A stretch of DNA of 6,044 nt from Firmicutes bacterium UBA3910 (GTDB taxonomy: Bacteria > Bacillota > Limnochordia > Darwinibacteriales > Darwinibacteriaceae), in assembly GCA_002391465.1 (NCBI GenBank), contig DGFC01000116.1, positions 1 to 6,044 on the forward strand. Direction: 5' to 3'. Of this stretch, positions 1 through 6,044 are shown piece after piece. How positions within the stretch are numbered: the first letter of the stretch is position 1; every line of letters starts with the position of its first letter. Under the pieces are notes generated by a model. It saw only the letters and a program-made list of their open reading frames with translations. It was not told the DNA's origin and made no database searches. The translations under genes and the position numbers were made by a program.

Positions 1-8
1 AACATAAT

Positions 9-35
9 TTGACACTAACCTTTACAGCCTATAAA
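9..35 (+). promoter_or_regulatory. Possible sigma-A-type promoter upstream of the RsfA-like gene
   Basis: A perfect TTGACA lies at 9-14 and TATAAA (5 of 6 to TATAAT) at 30-35. The spacer is 15 bases, shorter than the usual 17, which weakens the call. A transcript from here would start near 42 and have a leader of about 70 bases. It sits upstream of the better-placed forespore-type promoter, so it could supply vegetative or early expression, or be chance in an A/T-rich stretch. Confidence 0.3.
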
Positions 36-48
36 TGGCCTTCACCTT

Positions 49-78
49 AGCATAAGCCCCTATCATTCGGTCATACTA
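49..78 (+). promoter_or_regulatory. Putative forespore (sigma-F/sigma-G) promoter
   Basis: AGCATA at 49-54 matches the Bacillus sigma-F -35 pattern WGCATA. After 14 bases, GGTCATACTA at 69-78 fits the sigma-F -10 pattern GGNRAYAMTW with one mismatch (C72). Read as sigma-G, the same stretch holds CATACTA at 72-78, the exact -10 consensus, 17 bases after GCATA, with a 4-of-6 match to TGAATA at -35. The start point would be near 85, about 15 bases before the ribosome site. The consensus patterns are from memory of B. subtilis. Use by this organism is inferred, but it agrees with the RsfA-like product, since B. subtilis rsfA is a forespore gene. Confidence 0.55.
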
Positions 79-114
79 ATAGAGCAGAGAGACCTACTGT
101 AAGGGGGATTTGTA

Positions 115-783
115 ATGGCAAATGAGAAGGGGAGCACCGCTGCCGCCAAGCCAGCACCGCGTATATGGACAGAGGAAGAGAAGGACGTTGTCTGGGAACA
201 GGCCTGCCAGGCAAAGGCAAATAATGAACCTCTCACCGGAGCATTCCGCAAGGCTGCCAAACTCCTGCCCCATCGCTCGGAAGCTGCCATCGGCATGCTG
301 TACTACAACGTACTGCGCAAGGAACGGGAAGAGCCCGAGAAAAAGCCGGCACCACAACCTGAGTTCAAAGTAGACAAGCGGTTGTTGGAAGCGTTTCAAG
401 GCTTACCCGAGTATATGCAGGAGCTGAACAGAAAGATCATAAGCCTGGAAGAACGCCTCCAGAATCCCGACCCGGACGCAATTGTCAGTGCCCTTCTTCG
501 CCTGGCCCAACGGGAATCGGAGCGGGACAGGTACAAAGGGGAGCTGGAAGAACTCCAGGCTAAACTACAAGAACTGCAGGAAGAAAATGACCAACTCCAT
601 GCGAGCCTGGAGAAACTCAATCAAGCTTACCACGACGCCCTGGGCATTTACGATATGTTCACCAACATGGCCAGCATCTCGCAGATAATGAGCTTGGGTG
701 ACTTTAAACAGCAGATGAAAACCACCCTTGATAAATGGGGTAACGTGTTAGAAATCACGTTTGCCCGCAAGGTGGAAAACTGA
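115..783 (+). CDS. RsfA-like Myb/SANT-domain and coiled-coil protein, probable sporulation transcription regulator
   Basis: This 222-residue soluble protein has no signal peptide or membrane segment. Residues about 16-70 look like a Myb/SANT-type helix-turn-helix: a Trp followed by an acidic run (WTEEE at 18-22), a second Trp at 27, and an Arg/aromatic-rich recognition-like helix (RSEAAIGMLYYN, 54-65). This resembles B. subtilis RsfA, which tunes sigma-F-dependent genes in the forespore. A Pro/Lys/Glu linker (71-88) leads to a helix at 88-117 and a coiled coil at about 124-172. Leucines at 144, 147, 151, 154, 161, 165 and 168 keep strict 3-4 spacing, with Asn158 in a core position, suggesting a dimer. 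The C-terminal 40 residues resemble nothing I recognise. The ATG is chosen because AAGGGGG at 101-107 lies 7 bases upstream. It is a single-gene unit ended by the hairpin at 790-820. DNA binding and the sporulation role are inferred from similarity. Confidence 0.75.
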   Translation: MANEKGSTAAAKPAPRIWTEEEKDVVWEQACQAKANNEPLTGAFRKAAKLLPHRSEAAIGMLYYNVLRKEREEPEKKPAPQPEFKVDKRLLEAFQGLPEYMQELNRKIISLEERLQNPDPDAIVSALLRLAQRESERDRYKGELEELQAKLQELQEENDQLHASLEKLNQAYHDALGIYDMFTNMASISQIMSLGDFKQQMKTTLDKWGNVLEITFARKVEN

Positions 784-785
784 AC

Positions 786-820
786 AAAAAAGGGATCGGC
801 CTGTTAAAAGCCGATCCCTT
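786..820. terminator. Rho-independent terminator between convergent genes
   Basis: AAGGGATCGGC (790-800) and GCCGATCCCTT (810-820) form a perfect 11-bp stem with a 9-base loop. On the minus strand the stem is followed by a run of Ts (the complement of A786-A791), making a classic terminator for the permease gene whose stop is at 835-837. On the plus strand the hairpin begins 6 bases after the TGA of the RsfA-like gene but is followed by GTTACTTGTG, a weaker U-tract. It probably serves both genes, more strongly the permease. Confidence 0.88.
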
Positions 821-834
821 GTTACTTGTGGTTA

Positions 835-2178
835 CTATTTTATGAACACGAAGTAGATGGCGAATACAACCGCCAGGATATTGATGACCAAATTGGACTT
901 GTTCTTGTTCTTTACAATCGTGTTAATCACTGCCCAAGAAATGAAGCCCATACCGATTCCGTTTGCAATACTGTAGGTGAAAGGCATGGCCACAATCGTC
1001 AAGAAGCCGGGCAGAGCCTGGGTGAAGTCGCTCCAATCAACATTCTTCACGTTCTGCATCATCAAAACGCCAACTACGATCAAGGCAGGAGCAGTTGCAG
1101 CGGCTGGTACAAGCCCAACGAGGGGCGAGAAGAACAGAGCAACGGCAAACAACAGGGCAACAACGATGCTGGTCAAGCCAGTACGTCCTCCTGCAGCTAC
1201 GCCAGAAGCACTCTCAACATAGGTGGTAGTAGTGCTAGTGCCAAAGAGTGCACCTGCTACTGTGGCAATGGCGTCTGCCATAAAAGCGCTACCAGATCTG
1301 GGCAGATTACCATCTTCATCGAGATAGCCTGCCTGGGTGGAAACACCAACCAGTGTACCTGCCGTATCAAACAGGTCTACCATAAACAGGGACAGCATCA
1401 TACCGAGAGAAGCGGCAGTAAACACGCCGGAAAAATCAAGTTTAAAGGCAGTGCTCATAAAGCTGGACCATGCTGGAAGAGAAACGATTCCGGTAAATTC
1501 ACCTGAAACGCCAATCCCGGGAAGCATGCCGAACAAGGTAGCAGCGGCGATACTCCATACCAAAGCACCTTTGACCTTAAAGGCGTAAAGAAGTGCCGCA
1601 ACAAGCAAACCAAACAATGCCGTAAGTGCAACCGGCGAAGTTAGATCACCAAGTGTCACCATGGTTGCCGGATCAGCCACAACAATTCCTCCGTTAACAA
1701 GGCCAATTAGAGCAATGAACAGACCGATTCCTGCGCTGATGGCCGCTTTCAGAGACATTGGGATGGCATCGATCAACAAGCTGCGGAACTTAGTGGCACT
1801 GAGGATGATAAACAAAATACCCTCAATGAAAACCAGTGCCAAGGCACCCTGCCAACCAACCACTGCTGCGACTGTAAAGGCAAAGAAGGCGTTAAGGCCC
1901 ATACCCGGAGCCAAGGCAAAGGGATAATTGGCCATTAATGCCATGGCGGTTGTACCCACAATGGACGCTAAAATAGTAGCGATAAACACACCATCTTTAG
2001 GCATACCGGCAACAGACAACAAATCGGGGTTTACGAAGATAATGTAAACCATGGTCAAAAACGTGGTAAGCCCAGCCACAACTTCAGTTCTCACATTAGT
2101 ATTGTTCTCCTGAAGTTTGAAAAATCTGTCGATCCAACTACGCTCGCTCGACGCTACACTCTGCGGTTTCGTGCTCAT
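835..2178 (-). CDS. NCS2/AzgA-type purine (guanine/hypoxanthine or adenine) permease
   Basis: This 447-residue polytopic membrane protein has the length and motifs of COG2252 nucleobase permeases (B. subtilis PbuG/PbuO, Aspergillus AzgA), which import purine bases with protons for salvage. Recognisable motifs, numbered from the ATG: GLTTFLTMVYIIFVNP (36-51), FALAPGMGLNAFF (87-99), VDLFDTAGTLVG (267-278) and GTSTTTTYVESASGVAAGG (313-331). The second and last belong to the conserved substrate-site halves of the fold. About 12-14 hydrophobic segments run from residue 33 to the Lys-terminated C-terminus. An in-frame TTG at 2202 would add 8 residues, but AGGAGGG at 2188-2194 lies inside that extension and 9 bases before the ATG at 2178, so the ATG is preferred. 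The exact base transported cannot be told. No purine riboswitch is seen upstream, unlike B. subtilis pbuG. The gene lies downstream of and in line with the exporter pair. Confidence 0.93.
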   Translation of the reverse strand: MSTKPQSVASSERSWIDRFFKLQENNTNVRTEVVAGLTTFLTMVYIIFVNPDLLSVAGMPKDGVFIATILASIVGTTAMALMANYPFALAPGMGLNAFFAFTVAAVVGWQGALALVFIEGILFIILSATKFRSLLIDAIPMSLKAAISAGIGLFIALIGLVNGGIVVADPATMVTLGDLTSPVALTALFGLLVAALLYAFKVKGALVWSIAAATLFGMLPGIGVSGEFTGIVSLPAWSSFMSTAFKLDFSGVFTAASLGMMLSLFMVDLFDTAGTLVGVSTQAGYLDEDGNLPRSGSAFMADAIATVAGALFGTSTTTTYVESASGVAAGGRTGLTSIVVALLFAVALFFSPLVGLVPAAATAPALIVVGVLMMQNVKNVDWSDFTQALPGFLTIVAMPFTYSIANGIGMGFISWAVINTIVKNKNKSNLVINILAVVFAIYFVFIK

Positions 2179-2332
2179 TCGCTCAGACCCTCCTAAAGGC
2201 AATTGATTTTTTGTTCTTCGCCATTATCTTTCGCCATGGCACGGCAGATTCCTTCTCCATTTTGAAATTTATTCGGGAATTCTATTGCATGCCCATCAAA
2301 ACCAAGGCATGTCCCAACCAAATCGGCAGAAT
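2179..2332. other. Gap between exporter subunit and permease: no riboswitch or strong terminator
   Basis: Read on the minus strand, this 154-base leader has four notable elements. CATGCC/GGCATG arms (2306-2311 and 2288-2293) form a 6-bp hairpin with a 12-base loop and no T run, so it is a poor terminator. TAGAAT (complement at 2279-2284) lies 15 bases after TTGGTT (2300-2305), a weak promoter candidate. The 8-mer ATGGCGAA occurs twice, 13 bases apart (complements at 2230-2237 and 2217-2224), the first copy overlapping the palindrome GCCATGGC (2233-2240). A 19-codon ORF (2183-2242) precedes the permease. I do not see the conserved core of a purine aptamer. The permease may be expressed by read-through from the exporter genes or from the weak promoter. 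Confidence 0.5.
2188..2194 (-). promoter_or_regulatory. Ribosome binding site that decides the permease start
   Basis: The minus strand reads AGGAGGG here, 9 bases before the ATG at 2178-2176. A start at the upstream TTG (2202-2200) would put this site inside the coding region and leave the TTG without a recognisable ribosome site. Confidence 0.85.
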
Positions 2333-4339
2333 CTACTGGCCCGCCACCTCCTTGAAATCGTCCTTATACTGCAGCAGGAAGAGGTTGTAATACAGTCCCC
2401 GCTGGGCAAGTAGTTCCTGGTGCGTACCCATTTCCCTAATCTTACCCTTATGGAGCACAATAATGTTATCTGCATTTTGAATGGTACTTAACCGGTGAGC
2501 AACTACCAAACTGGTCCGGTCAGCCAGAAGTTTAGGCAAAGCGTCTTGGATGAGCGCCTCCGTTTCGGTGTCGATGTTGGCAGTCGCTTCGTCCAGAATT
2601 AGAATAGCCGGATCATAGGCCAAAGCCCTGGCAAAGGCAAGGAGCTGCCTTTGGCCAGCCGAAAGGGTGGCCCCCCGCTCCATCACAGGCTCTTGATACT
2701 GCAGCGGCAGGTTTTCAATGAACTGGTTCGCATTGACGTACTTGGCTACCCACTCAATCCGGGCTAAATCTATCTCTTCATTATTGAGGTTGATGTTTTC
2801 GACAATAGTGCCTGAGAACATGAACACGTCCTGCATAACCAGACCCACATTGCGGCGCAGTTCTTCCTTGCTGAGGGTTTTAATGTCCTTGCCATCGATC
2901 AGGATCTGACCCTTTTGGATATCATAAAACCGCGTAAGCAGGTTCATAATCGTAGTCTTGCCCGCCCCGGTGGCTCCCACAAAGGCCACAGTCTGACCCG
3001 GTTCAACGGTAAAGCTCACATCGCGTAAAACCCATTCGTCTTCCACATAGGCAAACCAGACGTTTTTGAACTCGATTTTTCCCTTTACCTCGCCCAGTGC
3101 CACGGGCTCCGCCGCCTCTACCACAGCCGTCTCTTCATCGAGGATCATGAAGATACGCTCCGCCGAAGCCATGGACGCCTGCATAATGTTGTACTTCTCT
3201 GTCAAAGCATTAATTGGTCTAAAGAACTGCTCCAAATAACTGATAAAGGCAAAGAGCACACCAAACTCCAAGGCTCCTGCCAAGAGGCGACCACCACCAA
3301 ACCAGATCAATATGGCCATAGCTAAGGAGTAAACAAGCTCCATAGCCGGGCGGAAGATGGCGTAAACGCGGAGTTCTCGCATGCTTGCCCCATAGTGGTC
3401 CTTATTGATTTCATCAAATTCCTTGAATTTGCGCTTCTGCTGGTTGAAGATCTGAATCAGGCGCATACCGGCAATGCTTTCGGCGAAGTTGGCGTTAATT
3501 CTAGCCAGCCGCACCCGTGTTTCCCGGTAAGCCTCCCTGGCTTTGATCCTAAAAACGGCAGTTAAGGCCACAATCAAGGGCAGCGTGGCCAGGGACACCC
3601 AAGCCAGCATGGTATTCATCCGGAACATTACGATTATGATACCCAAAACCATGAAAATGTCCCGGAAGAGGTTGATCAAAACGTCAGTGTACATCTCCTG
3701 TAGGTTCTCTGTATCATTGGTCACTCTGGTGACCAACCTGCCCACCGGATTGCGATCAAAGAACGACAATGACAGGCTCTGCATATGATCGTAAATCTGC
3801 TGCCTGATGTCGAAAATGATGCGCTGGCCCGTAAGGGACAAAAGATAGACTTGAACATAACTCAAGACAAAGCCAACTGTTAAGATGACAAAGAGGAGTA
3901 CGCCGAGCTTAACGATGCGCTGCGTATCCCAAGCCCGCAGCTCCCTCACTTCTTCGGAAGTGAGGTCTATCAGCGCGCCATCAAGTGTACTGCGGAGATA
4001 ATGCCTTCCCCTCTCCTTAACCAATTGGTAGCCTGCCGTATTCCCTTCAGACTCGAGCCGGTCTGACCGCAGCAGGCGCATCCCCTGCACAGTGACTATG
4101 GAAGGGTGATCGAAGCTTGCGTCAACTTCCACATAGGGCTGATTAGCCCCCATAATATGATCGTCTATCGCAACCTTGACCAGGTAGGGCCTGGCCAAAT
4201 CGGTGACACTAATTATCAGCAACAACACAATCGTTACGCTGATCAGCTTCCAGTAGGGCTTGGCGTAACGAAGTAAGCGGCGCATCAGCCGCGAGTCATA
4301 GGCTTTACCTAAAGTTTCTTCTTCGTGGAACTGTTCCAT
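2333..4339 (-). CDS. Heterodimeric ABC exporter, catalytic-site subunit with extracellular insertion (BmrD/YheH, LmrD type)
   Basis: This 668-residue ABC half-transporter (membrane domain then ATPase domain) pairs with the upstream gene to form a multidrug-type exporter. Residues 1-30 form the cytoplasmic elbow (KAYDSRLMRRLL). TM1 is at about 31-56 and TM2 at 143-168. Between them about 62-140 form an extra hydrophilic domain, as in BmrD, making it longer than the usual 580-600. TM3-TM4 span about 218-263 and TM5-TM6 about 330-372. The ATPase domain (about 421-668) shows A-loop Tyr431, Walker A GATGAGKT (455-462, Lys461), Q-loop Gln503, signature LSAGQ (559-563, Ala replacing the first Gly), Walker B ILILDE with catalytic Glu584, and switch His615. 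It therefore supplies the active Walker sites but a degenerate signature. The ATG at 4339 follows AGGTGAG (4345-4351) by 5 bases. The 20-base gap to the upstream stop indicates one operon. The family assignment is firm; the substrate is unknown. Confidence 0.95.
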   Translation of the reverse strand: MEQFHEEETLGKAYDSRLMRRLLRYAKPYWKLISVTIVLLLIISVTDLARPYLVKVAIDDHIMGANQPYVEVDASFDHPSIVTVQGMRLLRSDRLESEGNTAGYQLVKERGRHYLRSTLDGALIDLTSEEVRELRAWDTQRIVKLGVLLFVILTVGFVLSYVQVYLLSLTGQRIIFDIRQQIYDHMQSLSLSFFDRNPVGRLVTRVTNDTENLQEMYTDVLINLFRDIFMVLGIIIVMFRMNTMLAWVSLATLPLIVALTAVFRIKAREAYRETRVRLARINANFAESIAGMRLIQIFNQQKRKFKEFDEINKDHYGASMRELRVYAIFRPAMELVYSLAMAILIWFGGGRLLAGALEFGVLFAFISYLEQFFRPINALTEKYNIMQASMASAERIFMILDEETAVVEAAEPVALGEVKGKIEFKNVWFAYVEDEWVLRDVSFTVEPGQTVAFVGATGAGKTTIMNLLTRFYDIQKGQILIDGKDIKTLSKEELRRNVGLVMQDVFMFSGTIVENINLNNEEIDLARIEWVAKYVNANQFIENLPLQYQEPVMERGATLSAGQRQLLAFARALAYDPAILILDEATANIDTETEALIQDALPKLLADRTSLVVAHRLSTIQNADNIIVLHKGKIREMGTHQELLAQRGLYYNLFLLQYKDDFKEVAGQ

Positions 4340-4344
4340 TCACT

Positions 4345-4351
4345 CTCACCT
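4345..4351 (-). promoter_or_regulatory. Ribosome binding site of the downstream exporter subunit
   Basis: AGGTGAG on the minus strand matches the GGTGA end of the anti-Shine-Dalgarno complement and lies 5 bases before the ATG at 4339. It falls inside the 20-base gap between the two exporter genes, so each subunit has its own initiation signal within one transcript. Confidence 0.7.
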
Positions 4352-4359
4352 ACCCTTCC

Positions 4360-6044
4360 CTAACCGGCACTTTCGATCTGCTTCTCAAGCAGCTGTTTCT
4401 CATGCATTTCCTTGTAAAGCCCCTCGACCTGAATGAGCTCTTCATGTCTACCCCGCTGGGTAATCTGTCCGTCTTCCAAGACGAGAATCTGGTCAGCACC
4501 CTGGAGTGTGGAAATGCGGTGAGACACGATAATTACCGTCCTGCCCGGGAAAAACTCCTGGAGGTTCTGTAAAATGGCCTCTTCCGTCTCAGTGTCCACA
4601 GCCGAGAGGCTGTCATCCATGATCAAAATCTGAGGTTCCTTGATCAACGCCCGGGCAATGGCAATCCGCTGCTTCTGGCCGCCCGAGAGGGTCACACCCC
4701 GCTCACCCACCATCGTTTCAAACTGGCGGGGGAACTCAATAATGTTATCGTAGACCTGGGCTATCTTGGCGAACTTCTCGATCTCTTCCCTACCCTTACC
4801 CGTCGCGGCAAAGTCGATGTTTTCCGCCACAGTAGAGGAAAACAGCACGTTATCCTGGGGTACGTACCCAATGTTCTCCCTCAACACTTGGAGAGGAATC
4901 TGGTTGATGTTTACCCCATCGAGCTTGATCATACCCGGTTTGGCATCGTAGAGCCTTAACAGCAGGTTGAGTAGGGTGGTCTTACCCGAACCTGTCCGGC
5001 CTAGAATGCCCACAACCTGACCTGACGAGATCTCAGCGTTGATCCCCTGCAGCACAGGCTTTTCCGACCCAGGATATGTAAAGGTCAGGTCTTTAAACTC
5101 AATATTACCCTCAAGCCGTTCCACCGTGCTGTGGGCAGGATCAAGGATACTGCTGCGCTGGTTGAAGATTTGGTTGAGGCGGTCCATGGACGCTTTGCCC
5201 CGTTGAATCATGTTCATCACCCAGCCAATAGCCATAATGGGCCAGGTGAGCATCCCGAGGTAACTGTTAAAGGTGATGAAATCACCGACAGTAATGGAAC
5301 CATCCAAAACAAGAATACCGCCGTAACCTAATACAATGATAAAGCTTAAGCTGGACAAAAAGCCGATGAGGGGATGGAAAAGCCCCCAAACGCGCACCAG
5401 CTCCATATTCCGATCAACGTTCAAACTGTTTACTTCTTGAAAACGCTGGGACTCTTTCTTCTCCCTGGCAAAACCCTTTAGAACCCTGATGCCAGCAAAG
5501 TTCTCCTGGACCCGATCGCTTAGGAGGGAAAAGGCCTCCTGCACGCGCCGGAAGCGCCGGTGAATGACCCGGCCAAAACCAATACCGATGGCCAGCATAA
5601 AGGGAAACGGCAGGAGTGCGACTAGCGTGAGCCGGGCACTGATAGTGCGCACCATCATGAAGATAATGATGCTGAGCATAAACAGCGCATCCACCGAGTT
5701 GACAATGCCGGGACCTAAAGCCATGCGTACTGCACGAATATCATTGGTGGCGTGGGCCATTAGGTCACCGGTCTTGTTCCGGTTGAAAAACTCGGTGTCC
5801 AGACTCTGGAGATGGCCGAAGAGCATGTTGCGCAGTGTGTACTCCATCTTGCGCGACGTACCCATGATGTTGATCCGCCACTGATAGCGGAAAAAGGCAA
5901 CCAGGACTGACAGTCCGACCATGGCACCGATAAAGAAAACCAAGTCTCCCCGGGTGAACTGGCCGGTAGCAATTTGGTCTGTAAACCGGCCCATCAGCCT
6001 GGGGATAATGAGCTGCAATGAGTTGGTGACTAATAGGGCTAAGA
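4360..6044 (-). CDS. Heterodimeric ABC exporter, degenerate-site subunit (BmrC/YheI, LmrC type), N-terminus outside window
   Basis: The reading frame stays open to the window edge, with the first whole codon at 6042-6040, so 560 residues are visible. The family norm of about 580-590 suggests some 20-30 residues are missing. The TTG at 6018 is not a credible start because it falls inside TM1 (LALLVTNSLQLIIPRLMG). Numbering visible residues from that first codon, the membrane domain runs to about 280, followed by the ATPase domain: A-loop Tyr323, Walker A GRTGSGKT (348-355, Lys354), Q-loop Gln396, perfect signature LSGGQ (452-456), Walker B ILIMD ending at Asp476, then Asp477 where catalytic Glu is expected, and switch His508. 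The Glu-to-Asp change marks this as the subunit holding the degenerate ATP site; its LSGGQ completes the partner's active site. It is the first gene of the pair, as in B. subtilis bmrC-bmrD. Any promoter or leader lies beyond the window. Confidence 0.94.
   Translation of the reverse strand, partial: LALLVTNSLQLIIPRLMGRFTDQIATGQFTRGDLVFFIGAMVGLSVLVAFFRYQWRINIMGTSRKMEYTLRNMLFGHLQSLDTEFFNRNKTGDLMAHATNDIRAVRMALGPGIVNSVDALFMLSIIIFMMVRTISARLTLVALLPFPFMLAIGIGFGRVIHRRFRRVQEAFSLLSDRVQENFAGIRVLKGFAREKKESQRFQEVNSLNVDRNMELVRVWGLFHPLIGFLSSLSFIIVLGYGGILVLDGSITVGDFITFNSYLGMLTWPIMAIGWVMNMIQRGKASMDRLNQIFNQRSSILDPAHSTVERLEGNIEFKDLTFTYPGSEKPVLQGINAEISSGQVVGILGRTGSGKTTLLNLLLRLYDAKPGMIKLDGVNINQIPLQVLRENIGYVPQDNVLFSSTVAENIDFAATGKGREEIEKFAKIAQVYDNIIEFPRQFETMVGERGVTLSGGQKQRIAIARALIKEPQILIMDDSLSAVDTETEEAILQNLQEFFPGRTVIIVSHRISTLQGADQILVLEDGQITQRGRHEELIQVEGLYKEMHEKQLLEKQIESAG

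Noticed and set aside
826..1506. Long plus-strand open frame of 226 codons
   Set aside because: It is wholly antisense to the permease, whose frame carries clear family motifs. Its translation is rich in Cys, Asn, Gly and Ser with no domain pattern, and it has no credible ribosome site. It is a shadow of the permease codons.
2176..2202. TTG start giving a 455-residue permease
   Set aside because: The ribosome site AGGAGGG (2188-2194) lies inside this extension and points to the ATG at 2178. The extra residues are not part of any family motif.
2279..2305. Promoter TTGGTT-N15-TAGAAT for the permease
   Set aside because: The -35 matches only 3 of 6 bases and the spacer is short. It is kept only as a remark in the gap description, not as a called promoter.
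2288..2311. Hairpin CATGCC/GGCATG as terminator of the exporter genes
   Set aside because: The stem is only 6 bp with a 12-base loop, and it is followed by CAATAGAATTC on the minus strand rather than a T run.
5131..5331. Plus-strand frame of 66 codons with several His residues
   Set aside because: It lies antisense to the conserved ABC transporter gene, has no ribosome site or promoter of its own, and its His-rich stretch comes from the opposite-strand reading of membrane-domain codons.
6016..6018. TTG as the start of the upstream exporter subunit
   Set aside because: The frame continues open to the window edge, the codon lies within the first membrane helix, and about 20-30 residues of the usual N-terminus would be missing. 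The gene is cut by the window.
1..6044. Search for a new defence, mobile or RNA-based system
   Set aside because: All four genes fall in known families, with no repeat array, transposase, tRNA, structured long noncoding stretch or gap over 300 bases. Nothing supports a new system here.

Overview
The window looks like ordinary chromosome from a spore-forming Bacillota, probably of the Clostridia-like side. The evidence is AGGAGG-type ribosome sites, moderate base composition, and an RsfA-like regulator behind what reads as a forespore promoter. Genus cannot be told from the sequence. Four genes cover almost all of it. No RNA gene, insertion sequence, CRISPR array or phage remnant was seen.

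Left end (1-783, + strand): a 222-residue Myb/SANT-like and coiled-coil protein resembling the sporulation regulator RsfA. Its 114-base leader holds a good match to sigma-F/sigma-G promoters, a weaker sigma-A-like candidate further upstream, and a strong ribosome site.

Middle (784-2332): a perfect 11-bp hairpin with a T tract on the minus strand separates this gene from a convergent NCS2/AzgA-type nucleobase permease (- strand). The permease most likely starts at the ATG at 2178. The 154 bases upstream of it show no purine riboswitch. They hold small repeats and a possible 19-codon leader ORF that ends 4 bases before the permease start.

Right half (2333-6044, - strand): two adjacent ABC half-transporters, 20 bases apart, form a heterodimeric exporter of the BmrC/BmrD (YheI/YheH), LmrC/LmrD type. 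The upstream subunit loses its N-terminus at the window edge and has Asp in place of the catalytic Glu. The downstream subunit has the catalytic Glu, a degenerate LSAGQ signature, and an extra domain of about 80 residues between its first two membrane helices. Together they predict one active and one degenerate ATP site. The permease follows on the same strand with no clear terminator between, so read-through is possible.

I found no convincing new multi-gene system. The best leads are the forespore-type promoter in front of the RsfA-like gene, the exporter's extracellular insertion, and the small possible leader ORF ahead of the permease.
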